Positions 24,025 to 31,784 of a stretch of DNA of 64,000 nucleotides are shown in pieces. Position numbers and translations under genes: made by a program. The DNA is from JACVRN01 sp036389255 (GTDB lineage Bacteria; Acidobacteriota; Blastocatellia; Pyrinomonadales; Pyrinomonadaceae), in assembly GCA_036389255.1 (NCBI GenBank), contig DASVQI010000024.1, forward strand, positions 682,001 through 746,000, given 5' to 3'. Position 1 is the stretch's first letter; each line of letters begins with the position of its first letter. Below the pieces are notes generated by a model. It worked only from the letters and a program-made list of their open reading frames with translations. It did not search any database and was not told the origin of the DNA.

Positions 24025-25065
24025 GTGACGACAACAGAGCACCCTACCGAGTGGCGGGTTATAGGAGAGACTGTGCCCGGCGCGTCGCACCTGCGCGCCG
24101 GGATACCAAATCAGGATGCCATAATGCAACTGCGCGCCTCGGGTCGTGGGCTTCCCATCATCCTCTCAGTCTCGGACGGGCACGGCAGCGACAAGTGTTT
24201 CCGCAGTGACCGTGGCTCCAGATTCGCCGTTAAGGTGGCGACGCGTCTCGTCTCGGACTTTCTGGATGAGCCGCCCGGCGCTTTTGACCCAAGAGAGAGT
24301 GGCAGTAGCGGCGAAGAGTGGCTGGCCGGGGAGTTCGTCAAAAGGTGGAGAGAGGCGGTCGAGTCCGACCTTGAGCGCAGACCCTTCTCCAGTGACGAGC
24401 TTGAGAGGTTGGAGCAAAAGGATGGAGCGCGCGCCAGAAAGCTTGTCGAAGAGAATCCGCTTCTGGCCTACGGCGCGACCTCCCTGACGGTAGCCGTCGA
24501 AGAGTCCTTCATACTCTACCTGCAACTGGGCGACGGCGAGATTCTCACCGTCTCGGAGAGCGGCGAAGTCACGCGCCCTCTGCCCGAAGACAAGCGGCTC
24601 TTCGCCAACGAGACTACCTCGCTCTGCTCTAAGGGCGCGGAGCATGATTTTCGCTTCTGCCTTCAGAAGCTGGAGGCGGAGCGCCCAGCGCTGATTCTTC
24701 TCTCGACCGACGGCTACGTCAATTCCTTCTCCGACAGCGCGGGATTTCTGAAGGTCGGGAGCGACCTGCTTGAGATGATGCGCTCGGACGGCTTCGATGT
24801 TGTTAGCGAGAGCATCAAGGGCTGGCTTGAAGAAGCGACTCGCATGGGGAGCGGTGACGACACGACTCTTGGCATCATCTGTCGCATGGACGCGTTGAAA
24901 AAGGAGAGCGTGAAGGAGAGCGCATCGGAGGCGCTAAACGCTCCGCAGGCCGGAACGGTTGAGGCGCAAGTGGGTGATGTTAATCCCGCCGGTGTCGTGC
25001 CGGAACCTGCCCAAGCGCCTGAAGGCGAGGCCGAAGAGACTTCTGCGACCGTCGAGAGAAAATGA
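24025..25065 (+). CDS. PP2C-family serine/threonine phosphatase of a TerY-type triad
   Basis: A 346-residue protein phosphatase with the metal-dependent PP2C fold in residues 10-295. Metal ligands are visible in IPNQDA (Asp31), VSDGHGS (Asp51-Gly52), LLSTDGYVNSF and SGDDTTLGII. The C-terminal 50 residues are Ala/Glu/Pro-rich and look disordered. It starts at GTG, with GGAGCAGG upstream, 12 bp after the VWA gene. It should dephosphorylate targets of the kinase encoded two genes downstream, opposing it within the same operon. The substrate is unknown. Confidence 0.92.
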   Translation: MTTTEHPTEWRVIGETVPGASHLRAGIPNQDAIMQLRASGRGLPIILSVSDGHGSDKCFRSDRGSRFAVKVATRLVSDFLDEPPGAFDPRESGSSGEEWLAGEFVKRWREAVESDLERRPFSSDELERLEQKDGARARKLVEENPLLAYGATSLTVAVEESFILYLQLGDGEILTVSESGEVTRPLPEDKRLFANETTSLCSKGAEHDFRFCLQKLEAERPALILLSTDGYVNSFSDSAGFLKVGSDLLEMMRSDGFDVVSESIKGWLEEATRMGSGDDTTLGIICRMDALKKESVKESASEALNAPQAGTVEAQVGDVNPAGVVPEPAQAPEGEAEETSATVERK

Positions 25066-25111
25066 AGGTGTACGCGCCTTGTAGTAACAGTCTACGCGCA
25101 CGTGATACTGC

Positions 25112-26632
25112 ATGAACAACCTTCCCCGCGAGAAGCTACGCGAAATCATCGCGCGCCACGGACGCGCTCTTCTGGAAGACCCGCGCCGTTGTGAGGGCCT
25201 ACTCAGAGATTATTGCGGCCAATACCGCCGTGAAGTTTCCGTGCTCGTGATGGCGCTTGAAGAGCGAGTACCCATAGATTTACTCTCGGCTCCCGCGAAC
25301 GCCCCGCGTGAGGTCTTGCTCGCTCGTCTTGCTGCGCGACTCTGCGACCACCTCGCGCTCGCTGAGCCTGCCGCAAAGTGGGCGGTCGCTTCATGGGCCT
25401 TCGCGCTAGGGCTGGCTTCGAAAGAGGAGCTTGAAGTAAACGAGCAAGGAGTAGCCGCCAAAGCGGTGGCAGCTACGCCGGTCATCCCTACGCCAGCGAC
25501 GGAGCCGCCTGTCCCTGTCCCTACATCTTCGGTCGCTTCCATCATCATCTCTGGTGAAGGCGACGGACAGTACACGAGTATCGTAGATGCGTTGGAGGCG
25601 GCCACGCCGGGCGCAAGGCTCGTCGTCCGGCCGGGGCTCTATAACGAGAGCGTCATTATAGATAAGCCGGTCGAGATAGTCGGTGACGGCCCTGTCGAAG
25701 ACATAGTCATACGCGGTGTAGCCTCAAGCTGCATTCAGATGCGTACCGACAGTGCGTCTGTAACGGGTCTTACCCTTCGCGGGCGCGGAGGGCGAAGCGG
25801 CGGCACGACTTTTTTTGCAGTTGATGTCCCGCGAGGGAAGCTACTTTTGGACAACTGCGATGTAACCTCCGACACGCTCTCGGCTGTAACCGTACATGGC
25901 GCGACCTCCGAGGCTACAATCCGCCGGTGCCGCATACACGACGGCGCTGATTCGGGAATCTATTTCTTTGGCGGCTCAACCGGCATAATCGAAGAGTGCG
26001 AGGTCTTCCGCAACGAGAATGTAGGAGTGGCAATCACGCGCGACGGCCGTACCATCATCAGGCGCTGCAAAATTCATAGCGGCAGGAATGCCGGGCTCGT
26101 CGTGTGGGACAACGCCCGCGCGGTCGTAGAGTCATGCGACGTCTACTCTAACCGTCTTGCGGGGGTCGGCGTGAGCGACGGCGGAAAGCTCAACATGAAG
26201 GGCTGTAGCATCTACGAAGGCGAGAACTCCGGCCTCTTCATACACAAAGGCGGCGATGCCGTGATTGATGGTTGCGACCTCTTCGGACACAGCGAGTCTG
26301 AGATTGCCGTCACGACGCGCGGCAATCTGGTAGCGCGTGACTCCAAGATTCATCAAGGCAACAGTTTCGGTCTGTTCGTGCGAGAAGGGGGCAAGGCACT
26401 GATGGAGAGGTGCATGATTAAGAGCAACGCCGAATCGGGTGTAGCCATAGGGACGGGCGCTGTGGCCGCGCTACGAGGTTGCCACGTCAACGACAACGGG
26501 CAGGTCGCAGTAAAGGTCAGCGAAGGCGGCGCTGTGAGCGTGGAGGACAGCGACTTATCGGGCAACCTGTTGGGGCCTTGGGACGTTGAGGACGGCGCAT
26601 TCGTGGAGGCGGAACGCACGCGCGAGGTATAA
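25112..26632 (+). CDS. Right-handed beta-helix repeat protein with helical N-terminal domain
   Basis: A 506-residue protein with two parts. Residues 1-105 are an all-helical domain (LREIIARHGRALLEDPRRCE, then LLRDYCGQYRREVSVLV) of a type seen at the N-terminus of various signalling proteins; I do not know its function. After a Pro/Thr/Val-rich linker (110-145), residues 146-500 form a pectate-lyase-like parallel beta-helix starting with DGQYTSIVDALEAATPGARL, and then about a dozen 22-24-residue coils of the pattern G-I-x-V-x-x-G-G-x-A-x-I-E-x-C. There is no signal peptide, so it is cytoplasmic and probably not a polysaccharide lyase. Its place inside the VWA-PP2C-kinase operon suggests a scaffold or ligand-binding role. 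Confidence 0.85.
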   Translation: MNNLPREKLREIIARHGRALLEDPRRCEGLLRDYCGQYRREVSVLVMALEERVPIDLLSAPANAPREVLLARLAARLCDHLALAEPAAKWAVASWAFALGLASKEELEVNEQGVAAKAVAATPVIPTPATEPPVPVPTSSVASIIISGEGDGQYTSIVDALEAATPGARLVVRPGLYNESVIIDKPVEIVGDGPVEDIVIRGVASSCIQMRTDSASVTGLTLRGRGGRSGGTTFFAVDVPRGKLLLDNCDVTSDTLSAVTVHGATSEATIRRCRIHDGADSGIYFFGGSTGIIEECEVFRNENVGVAITRDGRTIIRRCKIHSGRNAGLVVWDNARAVVESCDVYSNRLAGVGVSDGGKLNMKGCSIYEGENSGLFIHKGGDAVIDGCDLFGHSESEIAVTTRGNLVARDSKIHQGNSFGLFVREGGKALMERCMIKSNAESGVAIGTGAVAALRGCHVNDNGQVAVKVSEGGAVSVEDSDLSGNLLGPWDVEDGAFVEAERTREV

Positions 26633-26679
26633 GTCTTCGCCTGTAATATAGCCAGCACAGTCAAAGGAGAGAAAGCCGA

Positions 26680-28002
26680 ATGGATCAAATGCTCAGGCCG
26701 GGTCAGAGCGTACGCTGCCAGCCTTCAGGAATGACTTGCGTGATAGACACATTGCTGGGCGCGGGCGGTCAGGGCGAAGTCTATAAGGCAACGCTCGGCA
26801 GCGAGACGGTCGCGGTCAAGTGGTTCTTCCCGCAGATGGGCTCGCCGGAGCAACGCGCGGCTATAGAACTTCTGGTCAGGTCAGGCCCGCCGAGCGTCCA
26901 TTTTCTCTGGCCTATGGAAGTTACGGAGACCGCAGGCGTGCCCAGCTTCGGCTACGTCATGCCGCTCCGGCCCGCGCGCTTCAAGAACATCGTTGACCTG
27001 ATGAAGCGGCGCATAGAGCCTACGTTTCGTGCGCTCGCCACCGCCGGACTCAACCTCTCACACAACTACCTGCTGCTTCACTCTCAGGGCCTGTGTTACC
27101 GTGACATCTCCTTCGGCAACGCCTTCTTCGACCCCGATAACGGCGACATTCTGATAGCCGACAACGACAACGTCTCTGTAGACGGGGCCGGTGTGCTTGG
27201 CGTTCTTGGCACGCCGCGCTTCATGGCGCCGGAAGTCGTGCGCGGCGAAGCCGTACCCAGCACGCAGACAGACCTTTTCTCCTTATCGGTGCTCATCTTC
27301 TACATGCTGATGGTGGCGCACCCTTTGGAGGGGCGTAAAGAGACGGAGATAAAATGCCTCGACCTGCCCGCGATGACGAAGCTATACGGCACAGAGCCGC
27401 TCTTTATCTTCGACCCCACGGACACATCCAACGCGCCCGTTCCGGGCATACATGATAATGCGCTGGCCTTCTGGCGCATCTACCCCCAATTCCTGCGCGA
27501 CCTTTTCACTCGAGCTTTTACAGTTGGGATGCGCGACCCCCTACACGGGCGCGTGCGCGAGAGCGAGTGGCGCGGCGCGATGGTACGATTGCGTGACGCC
27601 ATTTTTTACTGCCATCACTGCGGGCTCGAAAATTTTTATGACGCCGAGGCGTTGAAGGCACGCGGAGGCAACCCCGGCCTATGCTGGTCTTGCGCCGCCC
27701 AGTTGCGATTGCCGCCGCGCATACGCATAGGCAAGTCAATCGTCATGTTGAATCACGACACGCAACTCTTCCCGCATCACGTTGATGACCAGAAGTTGTA
27801 CGACTTCTCAAGCCCGGTCGCTGCAATCTCGAAACATCCTACGAATCCCGCCATCTGGGGTCTGAAGAATCTGTCGCAAGTCAGATGGGTCATAACTAAT
27901 GCCGAAGGCGAGGTGAAGGACGTTGAGCCGGGCCGTAGCTTTACTTTAACCGCAGACACCAAGATTCAGTTCGGTAATATGACAGGAGAAATCCGAACAT
28001 GA
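26680..28002 (+). CDS. Serine/threonine kinase-like protein with zinc ribbon, TerY-type triad
   Basis: A 440-residue protein. Residues 15-310 are a protein-kinase fold: glycine loop GAGGQGEVY (27-35), the ATP-binding Lys47 in VAVKWF, a catalytic loop YRDISFGN (Asp142, Asn147) with Tyr where His is usual, and DND (161-163) where DFG is usual. The APE-like MAPEVV follows at 182-187. Next comes a zinc ribbon (Cys311, Cys314, Cys335, Cys338) and a C-terminal beta-domain (about 350-440) that looks FHA-like. These deviations from the classic motifs are also seen in other kinases of TerY-type triads. A good ribosome site (AAAGGAGAG) precedes the ATG. It is the last gene of the operon; its stop lies four bases before an attC-like site. 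Confidence 0.9.
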   Translation: MDQMLRPGQSVRCQPSGMTCVIDTLLGAGGQGEVYKATLGSETVAVKWFFPQMGSPEQRAAIELLVRSGPPSVHFLWPMEVTETAGVPSFGYVMPLRPARFKNIVDLMKRRIEPTFRALATAGLNLSHNYLLLHSQGLCYRDISFGNAFFDPDNGDILIADNDNVSVDGAGVLGVLGTPRFMAPEVVRGEAVPSTQTDLFSLSVLIFYMLMVAHPLEGRKETEIKCLDLPAMTKLYGTEPLFIFDPTDTSNAPVPGIHDNALAFWRIYPQFLRDLFTRAFTVGMRDPLHGRVRESEWRGAMVRLRDAIFYCHHCGLENFYDAEALKARGGNPGLCWSCAAQLRLPPRIRIGKSIVMLNHDTQLFPHHVDDQKLYDFSSPVAAISKHPTNPAIWGLKNLSQVRWVITNAEGEVKDVEPGRSFTLTADTKIQFGNMTGEIRT

Positions 28003-28006
28003 AAGC

Positions 28007-28109
28007 GCCTGACGCTTGAATTAACCTGCCCCGTAGACAGCGAGCCAAGCCTTCAAGTTGAGTATGAAAGCCCTCACCATTCTAGCTCCGGTTGAATCAG
28101 TTGTCAGAC
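28007..28109 (-). other. attC-like site with matching core substitutions
   Basis: On the minus strand, left core GTCTGAC (28103-28109) and right core GTCAGGC (28007-28013) are each one base off consensus but pair with each other. The inner arms AACTGATTCAACCGGAGC and GGTTAATTCAAGC are canonical for this window. Length 103 bp. The GNAT stop codon TGA lies in the left core. Confidence 0.75.
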
Positions 28110-28652
28110 AGCCCGTGACATATAAAGGCAATCGTGGTACTCGCCTTCCACGTACAGCAGCTTGGAATGTACTCCCTCCTGCACAAATCCAAGTTTCAAA
28201 TATAAATCTATCGCGCGCTGATTTTGATGGTGGACTATCAGGAACACTTTACGAAGCACAGGGTTGCTTTCCGCCCATCCCAAGGCCGTATCCATTAAGG
28301 CTCGCCCAATCCCCTTTCGCCAATAATCCTTCACGACACTGACCCCTAGCTCCGCAACATGTTTCATTCTGGGTCTGGAGTTACCTTCGAGCGTCAGGAT
28401 ACCGACGATTCTTTCCCGCGCCTCTGCAATTAAGTACAGGCTATTGTCTGCTGCCAGCATACGGGATATGAACTCCTTCTCGTCATCGGAGGAAAGATGA
28501 AACTCGCCTGCCCCTGATGGGAGAAAAGGCGTCTCACCGCCGATTTGATTTATATACTCGATGAGATTGGCTGCATCTGCGGCTCTGGCAGTTCTAATAA
28601 TGCATACTTCATCTTGAGGCAGGACAAGTTCAACATCAGAAAGATTTGCCAT
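28104..28652 (-). CDS. GNAT-family N-acetyltransferase (cassette gene)
   Basis: A 182-residue acetyltransferase of the GCN5-related family, transferring acetyl from acetyl-CoA to an unknown amine. The core spans about residues 20-175, with motif A (LGVSVVKDYWRKGIGRALM) carrying the acetyl-CoA loop RKGIGRAL, and motif B (AIDLYLKLGFVQEG). It is similar in layout to RimI/RimL-like enzymes. The ATG at 28652 (MANLSDVEL) is chosen because the longer TTG frame to 28730 would translate the neighbouring attC-like site. The stop codon is inside the downstream attC core, as expected of a cassette gene. Confidence 0.87.
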   Translation of the reverse strand: MANLSDVELVLPQDEVCIIRTARAADAANLIEYINQIGGETPFLPSGAGEFHLSSDDEKEFISRMLAADNSLYLIAEARERIVGILTLEGNSRPRMKHVAELGVSVVKDYWRKGIGRALMDTALGWAESNPVLRKVFLIVHHQNQRAIDLYLKLGFVQEGVHSKLLYVEGEYHDCLYMSRAV

Positions 28653-28682
28653 GCGATTAAATCCGTTTTGATAAATGGTGCG

Positions 28683-28784
28683 GTCTAACGCCAGAACTGA
28701 GCGGGCGCGACGAACCATCCAGATACACAAGTCTCGCGCATGAAATCAACGCTGTGCGCGCTCCGTTTGAATGAATCGTTGGGT
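28683..28784 (-). other. attC-like site
   Basis: On the minus strand, left core ACCCAAC (28778-28784) and right core GTTAGAC (28683-28689) both fit consensus. Inner arms start GATTCATTCAAACGGAGC and end CTCAGTTCTGGC. Length 102 bp. It separates the glycosyltransferase from the acetyltransferase. Confidence 0.8.
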
Positions 28785-28804
28785 TGTGTGTAGAAAGTAA
28801 CAAG

Positions 28805-30103
28805 CTACCGATGAAGCACTTGTTCAATCGCATCACACGCTTGCTTAGTCCCCTTCTCCTCTCTCACTCGCTGCCCAACCTTTGCCGCCCGTTCTCTATA
28901 AGTAGGGTTATTAAGCAGCTCCGATAATTCGCTGGCAACACGAGAGACTGTAAAGCGGGCGGGCGAGAGCGCACGCCCCACCCCGAGTTGCACGCACCTG
29001 CGCGCATTGTCCGGCTGGTCTTGTCCATACGGAACAATAAGCATCGGTTGACCTGCTCTTAAAGCCTGTCCGGTCGTGCCGATGCCGCCCTGATGAACGA
29101 TGCAGTTCGCGCGCGGCATTACCAAGCTATGCGGCACATAATCGAACGCGGCGATGCCATCAGGTAATTTTGTCTGTGGTAGATTTCGCTTGTCGCCAAT
29201 CAGCAGTAATGCCCGCTTTCCAAGTTTCTGCGCGGCTTCGATGCTGACGCGGTAAAAGTCCTTAGCAATCCACACCAGAGATGAACCGAGCGTGAACAGA
29301 ATCGGCGGCTCGCCTTCATCCAGAAAGCGCAATAACTCGGGCGGAGGCGGCTGTTCATCTTTGCCATCATAAAAAGGAAAGCCGGTAATAATCGTGTTTG
29401 ATGGATAGTCGGGCTGAATTTGAGCAAGCAGCTTAGAGAACAACGCGAGCACCAGTGTAGACGAGTGTTGTCCTTCAAAGATTGGATTACCCCTCGGCGG
29501 CAAGCCCAGTTCTTTACGCAACTTCTGAATCGGCTCTACCCATGATTTTGTAGTCCGCTTGCCCAGACCGATGAGCGCTCGCGCGACAAATGGATGCGTT
29601 GCGGCGAGCGCCCGAAGTGCCGGCAACTGCGGCGGAGTTGGAGGGTCATAGGCGGAAGCAAATGCAATAGGGAAAAGCACAGATGAAATCCATTTGACAC
29701 CGGTTTTCCCTGCCACAAGCGGCGCTGTCAAAGGAGCCACATGCGACACTAGCAAATCTGCTCCGCCGTCTGCCGTCACGGCAGCAAGTGTATCGGTATA
29801 AGTTTCGCGCAGGTGCGGGACGAGCAGTTCTCGAAAAAGATAAGCTGGCCCACCTCTCCTATGCGATACACGGCGAATGATTTCAGCAGATATTTCAGCG
29901 TCAGGCGGCGGAAGGTCAGGACGCACCGGATGAAAAGCAAGGCCCTCGGCTTCAACCTTCTCGCGGTAAAGCGGCGACGTGGCGATTACCGAAATGTAAC
30001 CGCGCTCCTGCAACTCAAGCGCAAGTGCCATATGTGGATGAAGGTCGCCAAACGATCCCCACGTGGTAAAAACCACTCTTTTCTTCGTGCTTGACTGCGA
30101 CAT
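28805..30103 (-). CDS. Glycosyltransferase, UGT/MGT type (GT1 family)
   Basis: A 432-residue GT-B fold glycosyltransferase. The N-terminal domain begins with the nucleotide-sugar enzyme pattern RVVFTTWGSFGDLHPHMALA and a catalytic-type His (HPH). The C-terminal donor-binding domain carries the signature VHQGGIGTTGQALRAGQPML followed by DQPDNARR. Such enzymes glycosylate macrolides, flavonoids, sterols or other small molecules; the acceptor cannot be inferred. It has no signal peptide. Framed by attC-like sites (28683-28784 and 30128-30162), it is an unusually long cassette gene of 1.3 kb. Its composition is close to the host genes, so it may have been resident for some time. Confidence 0.88.
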   Translation of the reverse strand: MSQSSTKKRVVFTTWGSFGDLHPHMALALELQERGYISVIATSPLYREKVEAEGLAFHPVRPDLPPPDAEISAEIIRRVSHRRGGPAYLFRELLVPHLRETYTDTLAAVTADGGADLLVSHVAPLTAPLVAGKTGVKWISSVLFPIAFASAYDPPTPPQLPALRALAATHPFVARALIGLGKRTTKSWVEPIQKLRKELGLPPRGNPIFEGQHSSTLVLALFSKLLAQIQPDYPSNTIITGFPFYDGKDEQPPPPELLRFLDEGEPPILFTLGSSLVWIAKDFYRVSIEAAQKLGKRALLLIGDKRNLPQTKLPDGIAAFDYVPHSLVMPRANCIVHQGGIGTTGQALRAGQPMLIVPYGQDQPDNARRCVQLGVGRALSPARFTVSRVASELSELLNNPTYRERAAKVGQRVREEKGTKQACDAIEQVLHR

Positions 30104-30127
30104 CTACAAAACTTATTTTTCGGTGGA

Positions 30128-30162
30128 AACCAACAGGCGCTCCGTTGAGTGAGTTGTTGGGC
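30128..30162 (-). other. Minimal attC-like site
   Basis: On the minus strand, left core GCCCAAC (30156-30162), then AACTCACTCAACGGAGC, then right core GTTGGTT (30128-30134). At 35 bp it has lost the long centre. Confidence 0.6.
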
Positions 30163-30207
30163 GGCGGTATAAACTAAAATCAGAAGCCTATCCCGCCGCC
30201 CATCCCT

Positions 30208-30675
30208 TCATTGAATACAAACACATCCGGGCGGACATGGAACGCCGACCTGCGCCGGTTGCGTGCATGGTGACCCATTTTTGTTGTTATCATCGCGTCC
30301 CCTGACCGCCGCGATGATAATGGCTACCGCAGCAGCGACAGCGACCACAATGCCTATCTTGGCTCCCGTGGAAAGATTATACCTCTTTACTTGTTTTGCC
30401 TCCTGATAAGCGATAGTAGTCGGTGTGCCGCTACGAGCATCAGTGACGATAAAATGCTCGGCGGCTATTTCGCTGATGTAGCCCTCTAGTTTGGTATCAT
30501 CCTTAAGCTTAACCCTGACGCGAGCATGCTGTCCGAGCCGCATCACATCTGCTTTTACTTTCCGTGCAAGAGCCATCTCTTTTTCATTATTAGGTACAGC
30601 AGAAACCGGCATGACCAAGCTCGTCGTCAGAATCAAGAGAGTGACAAGCGCGAGGGTCAAGGTTTTCTTGAGCAT
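30208..30675 (-). CDS. Secreted or membrane-anchored protein, unknown (cassette gene)
   Basis: A 155-residue protein. The signal peptide MLKKTLTLALVTLLILTTSL ends near VSA (cleavage around residue 27). Residues 35-100 are charged, with a short beta domain (KVKADVMRLGQHARVRVKLK, then LEGYISEIAAEHFIVTD) that recalls a small SH3- or Sm-like barrel. A membrane helix follows (GAKIGIVVAVAAAVAIIIAA, about 105-124) and then a Cys/Pro-rich tail. Similar architecture occurs in many uncharacterised Acidobacteriota envelope proteins. It is preceded and followed by attC-like sites. Function unknown. Confidence 0.7.
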   Translation of the reverse strand: MLKKTLTLALVTLLILTTSLVMPVSAVPNNEKEMALARKVKADVMRLGQHARVRVKLKDDTKLEGYISEIAAEHFIVTDARSGTPTTIAYQEAKQVKRYNLSTGAKIGIVVAVAAAVAIIIAAVRGRDDNNKNGSPCTQPAQVGVPCPPGCVCIQ

Positions 30676-30728
30676 TGTTTTTCTCCTTTTTATTCAAATC
30701 ATCTGTTTACGTTGAGGGAGCACTGGAA

Positions 30729-30827
30729 TGCCAACGCCGAATTAACCGGGCGCACACGAATCATAAGCGACAATTGACGCGGATAAAAGCAATGCGGCTC
30801 ACGCTCCGGCCGAATGAGTTGTTAGAC
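30729..30827 (-). other. attC-like site
   Basis: On the minus strand, left core GTCTAAC (30821-30827) is perfect and right core GTTGGCA (30729-30735) is near consensus. Inner arms AACTCATTCGGCCGGAGCG and CCGGTTAATTCGGC. Length 99 bp. The DinB gene stop codon TAA is in the left core. Confidence 0.82.
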
Positions 30828-31334
30828 GCCGGGAGAGACGGGAATCTTGCCCTGCCATACGAATTTCTCTATCTGTCGCCGGTGCCGGAGAATATGCACG
30901 ACGGCATGCTCCAACAATCCCTCCAAATCATATACGGCTCCCCATCGGCTTTTAATGATGATGCCGGAAATCTCTTCAGCGCTCATTTCCCATCTGCCAT
31001 CCAAGGTCTGAATAGTATATTGGAGGGTCGCCTCCAGTTGCTTCAATGATTCTTGGCGAGCTAGAAGTTTAGGTTGCGGACGAGTTGATGCGATAGAGAG
31101 CTGCTCTCTGATGTAATCAGCATAACCGTACGCGGCTCTGACTACGTGCGACATAATGGTCTGCACCGAGCGGCAGTCTTCATCCTTGGTCTGTGAATCA
31201 ACAATCCGCACAAAATCATCATCGGGGATTTGCTCTACAAGACGCATTAGCTCAGACGATGCACGCTCGTATTCATCCATGAGCGCCCCGATAGCGCCGC
31301 TTCTATAAGAGTTTCTCATAAATGGCGATTCCAT
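30822..31334 (-). CDS. DinB-family protein (cassette gene)
   Basis: A protein of about 170 residues with the four-helix DinB/YfiT-like fold, a metal-dependent family whose members include thiol transferases and damage-induced proteins of unknown role. Putative metal-binding histidines are in TIMSHVVRAAYGY and LEHAVVHILRHRRQIEKF, spaced as in the family's three-His site. Helices run the length of the protein, with no signal peptide. The ATG at 31334 is preferred to the TTG at 31340. The stop codon is part of the attC left core, and a decayed attC lies just upstream, so it is a cassette gene. Confidence 0.85.
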   Translation of the reverse strand: MESPFMRNSYRSGAIGALMDEYERASSELMRLVEQIPDDDFVRIVDSQTKDEDCRSVQTIMSHVVRAAYGYADYIREQLSIASTRPQPKLLARQESLKQLEATLQYTIQTLDGRWEMSAEEISGIIIKSRWGAVYDLEGLLEHAVVHILRHRRQIEKFVWQGKIPVSPGV

Positions 31335-31344
31335 ATTCAAAAGG

Positions 31345-31405
31345 CTATGACGCCCGAATTGACCGGGCGCGCAGGCAAAGCTATTACGGACAAGTTGAGT
31401 TGGCT
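31345..31405 (-). other. Decayed attC-like site
   Basis: The minus strand shows AGCCAAC at 31399-31405 and GGTCAATTCGGGC followed by GTCATAG at 31345-31351. The inner arm is well kept; both cores are mutated. Length 61 bp. Confidence 0.5.
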
Positions 31406-31568
31406 ACAAGCTGTCAGGGAAAGCAAGCGCAACCAGAGTGATGATAATCGCTGTGATGAGGGCGCGACGGTGAACCCGCTTGGCGGTCGCGCGCAGTTGC
31501 TTAACCTCGTTCTTATCAGTGACGCTCTCTTCGCCTGTGTCCATGTTGCGCGTCCCGCGCGCAGCCAT
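31404..31568 (-). CDS. Tiny single-pass membrane protein (54 residues)
   Basis: A short frame coding for a charged N-terminal region of about 36 residues (MAARGTRNMDTGEESVTDKN at the start) and one membrane helix (RALITAIIIT, then LVALAF) ending in PDSL. It begins six bases after the 31575 gene and ends in the left part of a decayed attC-like site. Tight spacing suggests it is the last gene of the efflux operon. No family is recognised. The ribosome site is weak, so the call is cautious. Confidence 0.45.
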   Translation of the reverse strand: MAARGTRNMDTGEESVTDKNEVKQLRATAKRVHRRALITAIIITLVALAFPDSL

Positions 31569-31574
31569 AGAGAT

Positions 31575-31772
31575 TCAAGTCTTCTCGCGCGCCTGAAAGA
31601 GCCCTAGCCCGGCTATCCATACGGGGAAGAAGACGAACAGCCGCGCCAGTCGAGGCGCTTCAAAGACGTAGAGGACGAACGCCAGACCGGCTCCTATAGT
31701 TAAAGCTACGATGCCCATCAAGCGGCGTTTGCGAATCTCTCGCGGCCCAAGATTGATGACTGAAGATGCCAT
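31575..31772 (-). CDS. Small two-helix membrane protein at the end of the efflux operon
   Basis: A 65-residue protein with a basic N-terminus (NLGPREIRKRRLMG) and two hydrophobic segments (about 18-37 and 44-58). It starts 12 bp after the lipoyl-domain lipoprotein gene and is presumably co-transcribed with the RND efflux genes. Small membrane partners of RND pumps exist (AcrZ, for example), but no sequence similarity is visible here. Function unknown; the coding character is supported by spacing and host-like codon use. Confidence 0.6.
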   Translation of the reverse strand: MASSVINLGPREIRKRRLMGIVALTIGAGLAFVLYVFEAPRLARLFVFFPVWIAGLGLFQAREKT

Positions 31773-31784
31773 AAAGCTACTGGC

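Larger units (their letters stand above)
28007..31405 (-). mobile_element. Gene-cassette array 2 (attC-like sites, no integrase)
   Basis: Four minus-strand genes (GNAT acetyltransferase, glycosyltransferase, secreted or membrane protein, DinB protein), each followed by an attC-like site, fill the space between the TerY-type operon and the efflux operon. Sites: 28007-28109, 28683-28784, 30128-30162, 30729-30827 and a decayed one at 31345-31405. Gene and site orientations agree. No integrase is present. Confidence 0.7.

Noticed and set aside
28652..28730. Longer N-terminus of the GNAT protein from a TTG codon
   Set aside because: These codons lie in the neighbouring attC-like site, and the protein alignment region begins after MANLSD.
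10924..31405. An integron integrase gene for the cassette arrays
   Set aside because: No frame in the window carries tyrosine recombinase box motifs; the arrays are reported as integrase-less.
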